Assembly (NCBI GenBank): GCA_020186115.1
Contig: WSYJ01000013.1
Span: forward strand, 372,001 to 436,000
Origin: Histomonas meleagridis
Lineage: Eukaryota > Parabasalia > Tritrichomonadida > Dientamoebidae
Direction of reading: 5' to 3'
Length of the DNA stretch: 64,000 nt
Part shown: one piece after another, positions 51,593 to 60,710 of the stretch
Layout: each line of letters starts with the position of its first letter
Position numbering within the stretch: position 1 is the first letter of the stretch
Notes under the pieces: model-generated
Database searches by the model: none
Seen by the model: the letters and a program-made list of their open reading frames with translations, nothing else
Told to the model about the DNA's origin: nothing
Translations under genes and position numbers: made by a program

Positions 51593-52138
51593 TTTTAAAA
51601 TTTAATGTTTTTAGTAAATTATATATAGCTAAAGTATTTTTTTAATTTTAAGTATTTTCACACCAAATCAACAATATAAACAAATGATTTCTATATCCCT
51701 CTTCAACTTCTAATACCAGTTCAACACATGTATAATAAAATTTATTCGCCTTGTTGGATGATTGAGTGATTCTAAATTCCAGACAAGAAAACAAGAAATT
51801 TCAAGTATCCTATATAAAACAAACAAATCTGATCTTCTTTTCTTAAATTTAAATTTACTTCAATATATGAATGATATTTTCATATTCGTTACAAAAATTT
51901 AATAATTTTCAATATTCTATTTTCTATATATTTATTTTATTCCCAATCAACAATAACCAAGTGAATATAAATTCCAGACTGGTTTAAGTAAACAAGAATT
52001 TTCAAGTATTCTATATAAAACAAACAAATCTGATCTTCTTTTCTTAAATTTAAATTTACTTCAATATATGAATGATATTTTCATATTAGTTAAAAAAAAT
52101 TTATTAATTTTCAATATTCTATTTTCTATATATTTATT
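51593..52138. other. Intergenic with tandem duplication of the OSGEP 3' region
   Basis: See the repeat entry 51774-52159. No other gene is seen between the TM2 gene and OSGEP. Confidence 0.6.
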
Positions 52139-52159
52139 TTATTCCCAATCAACAATAAC
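51774..52159. repeat. Direct repeat, two units of about 190 bp
   Basis: 51774-51957 and 51969-52159 share the same sequence from AAATTCCAGA to CAATCAACAATAAC with few differences (period about 195 bp). The second unit includes the last codons and stop of OSGEP. The first therefore carries a dead copy of that end (minus strand GTTATTGTTGATTGGGAATA). Confidence 0.9.
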
Positions 52160-53126
52160 TTGATCTGTTCGATATCGTTGTGAAATTATCGCCTTTTCAA
52201 TAGGAATACTCCTGTGTTCAATAAGAGACCCTGCATATGCAATCATAGCTCCATTGTCAATGCAATATCGATCATCCATAGCGCAGACTGTCGCTCCTCG
52301 CATACGCGCCATATCTCCGACCATTTCTTGCAAGCGCCGATTACATCCAACGCCTCCAACAATTAATACTTCGTTACTTTCACAGTGCGCAAGTGCTCGT
52401 TCAGTGATTTCTGTAAGCATAGAAAAGACTGTCTCTTGGACGGAGAAGCTGAGGGTCTTCAACGCTGTATTCACTTTGACTAATAAGTTCTTCAACTTTC
52501 GTTAAGATACCTGAAAACGAAACATCCATACCTTTGACTACATATGGAAGCGCAATATATTTCTTACCTTGGCGTGCTGATAGTTCAACATTGAGACCTG
52601 GCGCTGGATCATTCGAAATTCCAACTAAACGAGCATAACGATCAATACAATTCCCTGCTGCAATGTCAAGTGTTTCGCCAAAAATATTATAACGATCTCC
52701 ACTACGCGCAATAACTTGTGTATTACCTCCTGATACATATAATACAACTGGATGTCGTGAGCCTGTAACTACTCGACCCATTTCAATATGTGCTACACAA
52801 TGATTAACTGGAATAAGAGGAATATCCCATAATTGTGATAATGTACGCCCAAGAAGAGCACAAACTTCTAAAGGTGAACCCATCCCTGGTCCCATCGTAT
52901 AACAAATAGCTTTAATATCTCGTGGTGTAATACCTGAAACTTTAAATGCTTCTAATACTAATGGAATTGCATTCGAACGATGATGGTCTGCTGTTTCTGA
53001 TGGTCGAAAACCTTCTCCAAGTGGCGCACAAAATGTTTTACGAACATTAGCTAATATCGTCCCATCTTTTTGAACAATTCCAATCCCAATTTTATTTGCA
53101 CTGCTTTCAAGTCCAAGAAAATACAT
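52139..53126 (-). CDS. OSGEP: tRNA N6-adenosine threonylcarbamoyltransferase OSGEP/Kae1 (copy A)
   Basis: About 328 residues; starts ATG 53124-53126 ([14 protein letters not shown]). This is the catalytic subunit of the KEOPS complex, which puts the threonylcarbamoyl group on A37 of ANN-reading tRNAs. Motifs: HCVAHIEMG (metal His pair), [53 protein letters not shown] (metal Asp). The frame slips in a GGG at 52453-52455 (copy B has two bases there and stays open), which splits the gene into 52401.. and ..52495. I consider this a consensus error. The promoter holds a 17-nt motif shared with beta-amylase. No mitochondrial-type extension is present, so this is the cytosolic form. Confidence 0.9.
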
Positions 53127-53443
53127 TTTTTTAAAAAAAACTGTCGTCACTTTTTATGCATATGTCATGTCACATGTCATATCAAAAAAACAAAAGAATC
53201 GAAATTGTTTAAAATTCTTTATATATTTATTTATTACAGAATATTTTTCATATTGTGAACTCTTTTGGTGTTGTACATATTTTGAGGGGATTTATGGGAT
53301 CAAATTTATAAATAAATATGAATTTGGTTACTGAATGATGAAATCATTAATGTATCATAACACATTTGATAGAACATTGTACATAATTAAATTATATATA
53401 TTAAACTTCATATTGAAAACAATTTAGATAAATATATTTTTAT
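53127..53443. other. Spacer between OSGEP start and beta-amylase stop
   Basis: It contains the OSGEP promoter with the shared element at 53148-53178. The rest is the AT-rich 3' region of beta-amylase with no gene. Confidence 0.6.
53148..53178 (-). promoter_or_regulatory. OSGEP promoter element shared with beta-amylase
   Basis: The minus strand reads GACATGTGACATGACAT followed by ATGCATAAAAAGTG. Beta-amylase has the identical 17-mer followed by TTACATAAAAGTG. Both lie within about 180 nt of the start codon. CATGTGACATG is itself nearly palindromic. Confidence 0.6.
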
Positions 53444-54716
53444 TTATGCATTGTTCATTGCATTAACGAAATTCTTGAAATCGTTAAAGTTATTGTTCAT
53501 CAAAGTATCACAAAGCCTCAGATAAGTGAAGGTTGATAATCCTTGATAAACCCATGACTTGATTTGATTATAAGCAGTCCAATCATATCTTTCAAGTGCG
53601 TTTTCACCTTCAAATTTAAGGCCTGCATTCTTCGTATCTCTTAAGATTTGAGAAACGAGTGCTGGTGGATTACTTCCTGCACTATAATCTTCACCTGTCA
53701 TTTCGAGACATGTGAAACATACTTCAATATTATATTGTTTGAACATATTAATGATTGTTTGATAACCATCATAATCCCAAATATTATAATAACCAGCTGT
53801 AAGTTCTGCACAATGACATGCTGTAGTATATTGCCAATGAATACCAGATATCTTACAAGAAAGACGAAGTGAATTACCAAATATTTCTCGTGCATCCTTT
53901 AAAACATTTGCACCATGTTCAATAAGAAGATTAGCATACCATTTGTTAAAGAATTTCCCATATTCAGTGTTCCAACCATTCCCCCAATATGATGAACCTC
54001 CTGGACGAACATTATAATCACCTGTATCTGTTGGTGGTGAATCCCATTCTGGATGACCTGCAGATGATGCTGCTTCTTTGAATTTATTCTTCATCATTGG
54101 ATCATAACATTGATATGAACCACATCCTGAATATGACCATTTATCAAGTTGATATGAAGGATAACGAAGCTCTCCACATGGTCCTGCACCAACTTCAATT
54201 TCAATGATCGTTCCATCATTAATTAAATCATTAAATTGATCTCGAAAAGCTGTCATAAAATCATGATACATTTGAAGTGGTGTACGACCATTGATCGTAA
54301 CATCATCATAAGCAAAAGAAATATATTCAGAATCAGTCTTACCAAGAACATCAATGAAATATGGTTGAACAGAACCTTGGAAAACAAAATCTGGGATAGG
54401 AATATTACATGAATCACCAACATTACCACCACAACGATGGAATGACATAACAGGAATGATTTTTAAGTCCTTTGTTCTTAAGCATATTAAAGACTGTCCT
54501 ATAACCTGTAAATTTGTAATTTTTTTGTGTTTGTTCACAAAGACCCCACCAAACATCAATCATAATACCTTTAACTCCTGCACCTTGAAGTTGTCCAAAC
54601 CAATATTCGTATTTCCCTGAATCAAGAAGGTTTTGATTTGAATCAAACATTACAAGTGGTGCCATGACAAAAACATCACATCCAGATAATGCACTGCCGA
54701 ATAATAATGCGAACAT
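53444..54716 (-). CDS. Beta-amylase, GH14, secreted (copy A)
   Basis: 423 residues; starts ATG 54714-54716 with a signal-peptide-like MFALLFGSALSGC. Beta-amylase cuts maltose from non-reducing ends of starch and glycogen. The two catalytic glutamates sit in GAGPCGELRYPSYQ and GENALERYD, the same contexts as Glu186 and Glu380 of soybean enzyme. Other GH14 landmarks: VMAPLVMFD, GIMIDVWWGL, VMSFHRCGGNVGD, CLEMTGED. The frame slips in T5 at 54460-54464 (A5 in the coding sense; copy B has four and stays open), splitting the gene near residue 85. I read this as a consensus error. Secreted GH14 enzymes are known in trichomonads, where they digest host glycogen. It is divergent from eL33. Confidence 0.92.
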
Positions 54717-54856
54717 ATTTGAGAATGAGATGAAAAATGTTTTTTACCTCCAACTGCCAAATTCAATGTTCAGCAGGTACATTTTCTATGCTAATTGAAA
54801 TTTTAACAAGGAAATTTCGGTTTTCGGTAACAACCCAACTTTTGAACAAAATAATT

Positions 54857-54946
54857 TTGATTCCACTTTTATGTAAATGTCATGTCACATGTCGAAATAC
54901 TTATGGAGAACGTTTTGTCGGTTTTTTGTGGCCATTCTGAACACAA
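54857..54946. promoter_or_regulatory. Bidirectional promoter of beta-amylase and eL33
   Basis: Only 230 bp separate the divergent ATGs. It holds TTGATTCCACTTTTATGTAA (shared with UGGT), then ATGTCATGTCACATGTC (shared with OSGEP), then AACGTTTT at 54909-54916. The inverted-repeat boundary falls at 54918, so copy B of beta-amylase keeps the elements but not eL33. Confidence 0.6.
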
Positions 54947-55279
54947 ATGTCAGCCCCAGAACCAAAACTTTGGGTTAGTGCAGTATTCACTTCATTCCGT
55001 CGTAGCAAGCGCCAAATTAATCCAAACCAAGCTCTCCTTCAGATTAGCGGTGTTAATTCAAAAGAAGAAGCAAAATTCTATGTCGGAAAAAAGGTTGCAT
55101 CATATGTAAAGGCTAAAGTTGGCAAAGATGGTAAAAAGATTGAAGCTCACATTAACTGGGGTGTTATTACAAAGGAACATGGAAACAGCGGTATTGTCCG
55201 TGCGAAGTTTGATCGTAACCTCCCACCAATTATGCTTGGCAAGAAGGTCCGCGTTATGCTCTATCCTAGCACTATCTAA
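54947..55279 (+). CDS. RPL35A: 60S ribosomal protein eL33 (L35Ae)
   Basis: 110 residues, full length for the family; start ATG 54947 (MSAPEPKLWVSAVFTSFRRSKR). Conserved segments: FYVGKKVASYVKAK, INWGVITKEHGNSGIVRAKF, and the C-terminal LPPIMLGKKVRVMLYPSTI (eukaryotes usually 'PA.A.G..VRVMLYPS.I'). It binds 25-28S rRNA near the E site. It has a strong coding bias compared with the neighbouring genes, as expected for a ribosomal protein. Single copy in this window, just outside inverted repeat 2. Confidence 0.97.
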   Translation: MSAPEPKLWVSAVFTSFRRSKRQINPNQALLQISGVNSKEEAKFYVGKKVASYVKAKVGKDGKKIEAHINWGVITKEHGNSGIVRAKFDRNLPPIMLGKKVRVMLYPSTI

Positions 55280-55397
55280 ACACCGAACATAAAACAAATT
55301 ATGATATTTTCAAAATTTATTTCCATTTTTTTTCTTGCTACTACATCGCACGAGCTTTAGTATAATTTTTGATTAAGTTTAAATATGATTTATTAAA

Positions 55398-56570
55398 TTA
55401 ATTTGGAGATATTCCGAACTGAAACTTGGCAAATTTAAGGTCATCAGAAATATGAAGTGGGATTTGGCCATTAATCTCTACATTAAATCCGGCTTGCTGG
55501 AACTCAATTCCAGCGCCTGCAGATACCAACGATGAAAAATGGGGTGCCCCATCGAGGAAGTTATTTGATTTCAAATTCATTCCAAGCGCTCCGTTCAAGA
55601 AGAAGTGTGCATTAACTTGATACTGAGGGAAAAGAAGACTTAAGAACTCAAGGGTACATGAAACATATGAATCATTTCCACTTGGGAAACCAACAATGCT
55701 TTGACATAATTGTTGATCTTCAACTCCACGAGCATAAGGAACACTACCAATTCTAAATTTCTCCGCAGATGGAACTGCTTTAGGAGATAAAATAATACCA
55801 GATGATAGAAAAATACCAAATCCATATGGAAATTTGATGTTAATAGATTCCTGCGTTTTGAAATAAGGTACGAATTTACGGTCATATACAAATGAACCGG
55901 CTTCGAATTTTAATCCATTTGATGGGATTATTGGGAATTCTGTTTTAAATGCAATTTTTCCATAAGGTGACGGATCCATTCTAAAGGCTATTGGAGCTTT
56001 AGGAGATACATCTTCATATGTTAATGAACATTCAAGTGAAATTATTTGATTGCTAAGTTTTGGTCTGTAAATTGAAGAAATTGAGGCAACATGAATAGGG
56101 AAATTTTTGATACTTTCTTTTTGATATTTAGCTTCAAAAGAGTATTTTGGAATAGGGTTCATATTTGTGTTGAAGTCTGCGTTTTTGATAAAAGGTTGAT
56201 CATAAAGAAAAGTGAAAATTGGGAATCCTTTGTAATTGGATTCAAACTTAAACTGGAAAGATTCATTCTTCTTGAAGTAATTACTGTAACCAGTGCTAAC
56301 ATGAGCAGATGTTGTGCTTTTTCCAATGCCACCTCCAACTGTTGTAGACATTAAACCGATTCTTGGAACAACTACAATTCCATTTCCGCCGAAAACTCTT
56401 TTTTTGATTTCAACAGATTTTACAGATGGAATTGAAAGTATCTTAGATTTTAAAGATTCAAGTTGAGCAATTTTTTCCTCTTTTGAGATCTTGAGAGAGT
56501 CAATTCTTTTAACTTCTGCATTGATAGCTTTTGTATCGAACCAACTTGGCGCCTTAACTCTCGAAAACAT
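55398..56570 (-). CDS. Sam50/Omp85-family outer membrane barrel protein
   Basis: 390 residues. Sam50 inserts beta-barrel proteins into the outer membrane of mitochondria and, in trichomonads, of hydrogenosomes. Residues 1-75 are a short mixed alpha/beta part (SIPSVKSVEIKKRVFGGNG), possibly a reduced POTRA domain. From residue 95 the alternating pattern of a barrel appears (SFQFKFESNYKGFPIFTFLY, YSFEAKYQKES..). Near the end SSLVSAGAGIEFQQAGFNVEI and the terminal beta-signal KFAKFQFGISPN match the Sam50 end (GxGI...G...E......GD...FQFG). Somewhat shorter than yeast Sam50. No N-terminal presequence, as usual. Divergent from the bromodomain-like gene with 81 bp between ATGs. Confidence 0.75.
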   Translation of the reverse strand: MFSRVKAPSWFDTKAINAEVKRIDSLKISKEEKIAQLESLKSKILSIPSVKSVEIKKRVFGGNGIVVVPRIGLMSTTVGGGIGKSTTSAHVSTGYSNYFKKNESFQFKFESNYKGFPIFTFLYDQPFIKNADFNTNMNPIPKYSFEAKYQKESIKNFPIHVASISSIYRPKLSNQIISLECSLTYEDVSPKAPIAFRMDPSPYGKIAFKTEFPIIPSNGLKFEAGSFVYDRKFVPYFKTQESINIKFPYGFGIFLSSGIILSPKAVPSAEKFRIGSVPYARGVEDQQLCQSIVGFPSGNDSYVSCTLEFLSLLFPQYQVNAHFFLNGALGMNLKSNNFLDGAPHFSSLVSAGAGIEFQQAGFNVEINGQIPLHISDDLKFAKFQFGISPN

Positions 56571-56602
56571 TTAATTAAGTTGAAGTGACCAAATAACAAG
56601 AG

Positions 56603-56610
56603 AACGTTAA
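56603..56610 (+). promoter_or_regulatory. Myb-site-like box AACGTTAA
   Basis: It lies in the 81-bp divergent promoter of the Sam50-like and bromodomain-like genes. Confidence 0.35.
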
Positions 56611-56651
56611 ACGCGAGGGCACCCCTCCATGAAACTTAACGTCCTCCCAAG

Positions 56652-57320
56652 ATGGAAGCTGATGTTTTAGATCAACTTGTTTTAATTATGGATAAATTAA
56701 TGCTTCATCCAATTACTAATAGCAAAGTATCTTGTTCCTCAAGTTCTGTTAATGAAGTACAACCAATTCATTATTATCTTGATAAAGTCAAATTACGATT
56801 AAAGGCCGACAAATATTCATCTATACAAGAATGGGAAAGAGACGTCATGTCAACATTTGATCCTCCAGATAACCATCAATTTTCAAAAATTATTTCTGAT
56901 GAATGTAAAAGATTATTCAAAAAAGAAAAACAAATGATTTCTTGCAAACACAATATTAAAGAATGGTGTTCCAACCTTTGCAAGTTAAGGAACAAAGAAC
57001 TATCATTATTGACTTCAGCACCAAAAGTTATTCAAGACATTTCACATACGATTCCTTCATATAGAAAAATGGTTCCAGTCAAAGAAGTAAATGAAAAAGA
57101 TCTAAGTAATTTTATGAAAGCTGCAGAACTTATTAAATCTGAAGAAGATCAAAATGAATTGTTAAATTTAATATCTGATCTTCAACCAGAGCTTTCGCCT
57201 GAAGCAGGTCAAACAAATGTTTGGATTGATGTTACAAAGCTTTCTGTTTCAACCTTTAATACACTTGTAGAACATGTGAAGGATATTCTCAGGAAGCAAG
57301 GAACAGTGTATCCTGAATAG
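56652..57320 (+). CDS. Divergent bromodomain/NET-like protein
   Basis: 222 residues, ATG 56652. Residues 8-95 follow a bromodomain: LVLIMDKLMLHP, then LDKVKLRLKADKYSSIQEWERDVMSTF, which matches the family's '(M)DL.TI..KL....Y.S..EFE.DV.L.F'. The ZA loop is short and the acetyl-lysine Asn region (YN) is not clear. Residues 165-218 resemble a NET (extra-terminal) domain: QNELLNLISDLQPE, then VWIDVTKLSVSTFNTLVEHV (BET proteins: '[20 protein letters not shown]'). Bromodomain plus NET is the BET layout, so a chromatin reader is inferred, with uncertain acetyl-lysine binding. Confidence 0.55.
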   Translation: MEADVLDQLVLIMDKLMLHPITNSKVSCSSSSVNEVQPIHYYLDKVKLRLKADKYSSIQEWERDVMSTFDPPDNHQFSKIISDECKRLFKKEKQMISCKHNIKEWCSNLCKLRNKELSLLTSAPKVIQDISHTIPSYRKMVPVKEVNEKDLSNFMKAAELIKSEEDQNELLNLISDLQPELSPEAGQTNVWIDVTKLSVSTFNTLVEHVKDILRKQGTVYPE

Positions 57321-57647
57321 CACTCACACATATTTATGTTATAAATAATTGTTAAACAAGAACTGTTTTTATTCATTTTTAATTTACAATTTTTAAAATA
57401 GTAATTCTTAATAAAAATTGTCATAACTGTTAACTTACAGAAATCAGATTTAATCAATTCACAAATGAAGTAAACAAACATTACTAAAAAAAAAAAATAC
57501 AAAATGTAATCACAATGAAAATGCGAACATTGTTTTTACTGTCAGTTCACTCGACTATTTGGGTTGGCGGTTGTCAAATGACAATTAACGGTCTCTATAA
57601 TAACTGTATTCTTTGGTTTGAACAATTAAAAACGGTTATATTCATTC
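57321..57647. other. Intergenic region
   Basis: AT-rich first half; the second half holds the PDI-like promoter with TTAACGGTC and AACGGTTA at 57631-57638. No gene. Confidence 0.5.
57631..57638 (+). promoter_or_regulatory. Myb-site-like box AACGGTTA
   Basis: AACGGTTA ends 9 nt before the ATG, with TTCATTC (initiator-like) between. Confidence 0.4.
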
Positions 57648-59039
57648 ATGTTGTCTCTCTTCCTCATTTTCTACAGGATTAAAGGCCCTGTTGGTGAAAG
57701 TGCCAACATCCCCACCTACTATGGCGAGCTCCTAAACGAAACAATCCGTACATCACCACGAACCGTTGTTATCTTCGCCAATCCAAATGTTCGCATTGAC
57801 TTTGCCGACTATGGAATCAAGCTCTACAAAGACAAGATCACATTCATCCGTGCGCCTGACTCTGAGGGCGAACCATATGGATGTGGCAAACCTCCATGCA
57901 TTATTCCATTCGAAAAAGGCAGGCAAATTGTCGATTTAGGCAGCGCACCCATTTCTGCAGCATCCTTCACCATATGGCTTCGTTTTGTTCTTACATCAGG
58001 CCGCGTTGAAGTTACATCACATGAACATCTTCGTATCTTATTCGAAGGCCATGAACCAATTCTCATTGGCGTTGACACTTCTTCACGTCCACGTAGCATT
58101 CCTGATGATGTTCCCCTCTATTTCGTATCATCAGAATTATTGGCCCAATTTAACGTCTCCGCTAAGAAGGGAGTGTACATATATCGTCCAGCAGACCGCG
58201 AACTTCTTCCATTCAAAGGAGCAGTCGAAAAACTTCTCGATACGCCAATCGTTGAAGAGACCCAAATCAATACATCACTTACCGAATACATCAGTGGCTT
58301 TGTAATCGATCCAAATGACGAAGAATCATCACATACCGAACTTAACCTCCTTAAAGAACTCGCACCAAAGTTTGCCGGCAAATCTCAATTTACAATTCTT
58401 CATAGCGAAGAATCAGAAAAACTTCTCAAGGACGCAGAAATCGATGGCTTACCTAAGCCATACTTCTTTACATTTGTTTCTAATGACATTTCTGGAGGCC
58501 GATGGGTTATCAAAGATAAGAAACTTATTCATAGCTTATCATATTTGGAGACATTACTCAATGGAATCATTAATGGAACTGAAGAATTCACATTCATAAG
58601 TGAAGAGCCACCCACTGATAATGACGTATTGGTTAAGAAGGCTGTTGGTAACACACTCGAATCAGTTGTCATGCAAGAAAACAAGGACGTTGTTGTCATG
58701 TTTGTTGCTTCAACTGATAGTAACTCAATGCAAAGCCTCCCAGTGTTGACTGTAATCGCAAATCTTTTGAAGGATTCAGATGTTGAATTCTATATGATCG
58801 ATTGCGCATTAAATGATTTACCAGAATTCGTTCCTTCCTTGGAACAATACCCTGAAATCATTATGTTCCCAATGGGTAAAAAGGATAAACCTGTAAAGCA
58901 TCAGGGATTTAGAGCTTTCGAAACTGTTTTGGAATTTATCCAGAAAAACGCTAAGACAAACGTGAAAGTACCAGAATATGATATCGAAGAAATTGGTAAG
59001 CAAATTCAAAACTATGTCAACCAAATGAGAGATGAATAA
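57648..59039 (+). CDS. PDI-like protein without CxxC, ER type
   Basis: 463 residues; ATG 57648. The N-terminus [13 protein letters not shown] is a probable signal peptide. The protein has the size and strand/helix rhythm of a multi-thioredoxin PDI. The last domain reads [29 protein letters not shown], where active PDIs have 'V.FYAPWCGHCK.L.P....A..', so both active cysteines are gone (STDSNS). The cis-Pro side is kept ([15 protein letters not shown] for 'V..YPTL..F..G'). The C-terminus NQMRDE is no KDEL signal. I infer a non-oxidoreductase PDI-family chaperone. It is not a copy of the gene at 36486. Codon use is strongly biased, suggesting high expression. Confidence 0.75.
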
Positions 59040-59149
59040 AAGTGATCTAACACAGGTGAAATTTGATGTTTAAAATCTTTATTACGATCGCAATTGAAAA
59101 AAATATAAACCATACAAAACGAACGTTGTTTCACGTAACATGTCCGGTT

Positions 59150-59207
59150 GAAGCCACTCGCGAAACATATTCTGCTTTGGAGTGTTGTGTTTGCTTCCCG
59201 TGGCTTC
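59150..59207. ncRNA. Candidate structured RNA element (weak)
   Basis: GAAGCCAC at 59150-59157 pairs perfectly with GTGGCTTC at 59200-59207 around 42 nt of G/C-richer sequence in an otherwise AT-rich spacer. It lies between convergent genes. I cannot match it to a known RNA family. It could equally be the 3' UTR of either gene. Confidence 0.2.
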
Positions 59208-59250
59208 TCCTTCTGTTAAAAAAGAGACCGCTTAAGTTGGAGCAAATTAT

Positions 59251-59350
59251 CTAATATATCACTGTATATTAGAAGTTTGGTTTTATATATGTCTAAATAT
59301 TGGCTCTTTAGGTTTAGAATTATAGTTAAGTATAATTCAAACTAAAGAGC
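59251..59350. repeat. Two tandem hairpins between convergent genes
   Basis: CTAATATA/TATATTAG (59251-59272) is an 8-bp stem. GCTCTTTAG at 59303 pairs with CTAAAGAGC at 59342-59350 and the pairing continues inward (GTTTAGAATTATA with TATAATTCAAAC, one bulge), giving a stem of about 20 bp in 48 nt. Possible roles are 3'-end signal or a MITE-like remnant. Confidence 0.6.
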
Positions 59351-59395
59351 AAAATGTGTCCATTCATATTTTGATAAGATTATTATAGTATTGGG

Positions 59396-59980
59396 TTATT
59401 TGCAACACGTTTTCTTCTCTTGATTTATGTTGATGTCAAGAGATTCGGATTTTTTGGCTATCGCAATCTCATTTGACAAATCATTTGCAATTGACTGAAA
59501 CAATGCTAAAACTGATGTGTGGTCTTTTGCAGAAGTTGCAAAGAATGGGCAGCCGCGATCTTCGCAAAATGTTTTGGCATTTTCGATCAAAGGTGAATTT
59601 TGATCAAGATCAATTTTGTTAGCTACAACATATTTTTTGGATGTTTGGCCGCACTTTAATTCCAGCATTTCAAACCACATTGGCAAATTCTCAAAACTCT
59701 CTGGCATATCAATAGAAAAAACAAATATGGAAGCTGCGCAATCGCGTGAATACATTGGAATTATTGAACGATAACGTTCTTGACCGGCAGTGTCCCATAT
59801 ATGTAAAACAAAAGAGCCATTACTGGTTACAAAAGTATGAGAAATATATGAAGTACCAATAGTTGGTTCATTCAACTCTTTGAATTGTTTCTTATAGAGC
59901 TGGTAAACAATGCTACTTTTACCAACTGATGAGTCACCAAGAAGAATGACTTTAGATGAAGTATCTGATTGGGTGCTCAT
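59396..59980 (-). CDS. Rab-family small GTPase
   Basis: 194 residues from ATG 59978-59980 (MSTQSDTSSKVILLG); the frame is open further up, but family alignment starts here. Motifs: GDSSVGKSS (P-loop), TIGTSYISHTF (switch I, Thr kept), WDTAGQERYRS (switch II), NKIDL and TSAKD (guanine contacts), and C-terminal TCCK with the double cysteine for geranylgeranylation. All GTPase residues are present. The switch I/II context is somewhat Rab5-like, but I do not assign a subclass. AACGGTTA lies 10 nt upstream of the ATG. Confidence 0.93.
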   Translation of the reverse strand: MSTQSDTSSKVILLGDSSVGKSSIVYQLYKKQFKELNEPTIGTSYISHTFVTSNGSFVLHIWDTAGQERYRSIIPMYSRDCAASIFVFSIDMPESFENLPMWFEMLELKCGQTSKKYVVANKIDLDQNSPLIENAKTFCEDRGCPFFATSAKDHTSVLALFQSIANDLSNEIAIAKKSESLDININQEKKTCCK

Positions 59981-59989
59981 TGGGATAAT

Positions 59990-59997
59990 TAACCGTT
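59990..59997 (-). promoter_or_regulatory. Myb-site-like box AACGGTTA
   Basis: On the minus strand AACGGTTA, just upstream of the Rab ATG. Confidence 0.4.
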
Positions 59998-60055
59998 TTT
60001 GAACAAAACATAAACCATTCAAAATTTTTGAATTTGAATGTAAATAAAATGTCAT

Positions 60056-60710
60056 TTTTCAGCCCAACGCAAAAACTGCTAAATAAAATTCAATTTTCCA
60101 AACGTTTAATCTCGATTTGTAGCCAAGAAGAAAGCTATTCTTTCATTAGCTTCAAACAAGGATTAAGTTGAAAATTTTCGTCTATCAAAAGAAAAATTTT
60201 TATATTACTTGGGTATTACTTAATGAAATTTCATTAGAAAAGACTAAGAAGCGCCTCTTTTTTTATAAGGCATGTCTTTGCCAAGATGTTGTGCTACTAA
60301 ATGATTTCTTCAGTAAGAAACAAAAATTTGAAGAAATTTAATTCTGCTCTCAAATGATTGCTATTCAAAATCTTAGTACCGGTGTTCACGTATTTGTGCT
60401 TTTTTTAAGCTGTAAACAAAGAATAAGATTTTTATCGATATTGAAAATAACAAAGTTCGTTGATATAAAATTAATGTTATATTGCAATACTGTTATGTAT
60501 GTAAAGCATATTCAGACTCCAGGATTCATTATGAAATGAGATTTCATGCGAGGATATGGTTGTTTTTTTGAACGGCAATAAACAACGCAGAAACCACACA
60601 ATTGAAAAAGTCCTTTGAAAAAGTATTCAGAAAAGTTTTTGCCAGTTTCAATTAATTGTACACAAAATGTGGAGAACGTTTATCTAAACTGTCAGCTGTC
60701 AAATATCAAA
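60056..60710. other. Divergent intergenic region
   Basis: No gene; short open stretches here lack family features. It holds CGGCAATAAACAACG at 60573-60587 and AACGTTTA at 60675-60682, upstream of the reticulon-like gene. Confidence 0.5.
60675..60682 (+). promoter_or_regulatory. Myb-site-like box AACGTTTA
   Basis: 29 nt before the ATG at 60711. The 10-nt context GAGAACGTTT also occurs upstream of eL33 and the ChAP-like gene. Confidence 0.4.

Larger units (their letters stand above)
52381..54918. repeat. Inverted repeat 2, left arm (at least 2.5 kb)
   Basis: It matches 61462-64000 in inverted orientation. 52381 pairs with the last base of the window, so the arm may be longer. The inner boundary is at 54918/61462, inside the promoter shared by beta-amylase and eL33, 28 bp before the eL33 ATG. 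Coding differences are one-base homopolymer changes only; noncoding parts also match. Confidence 0.97.

Noticed and set aside
53070-53258. Open frame opposite the OSGEP start
   Set aside because: Antisense of OSGEP and its promoter; the shared promoter element accounts for its conservation in both copies.
59063-59254. 63-codon open frame after the PDI-like gene
   Set aside because: Short, with no family features, and covers a stem structure; it starts only 23 bp after the previous stop and has no promoter box.
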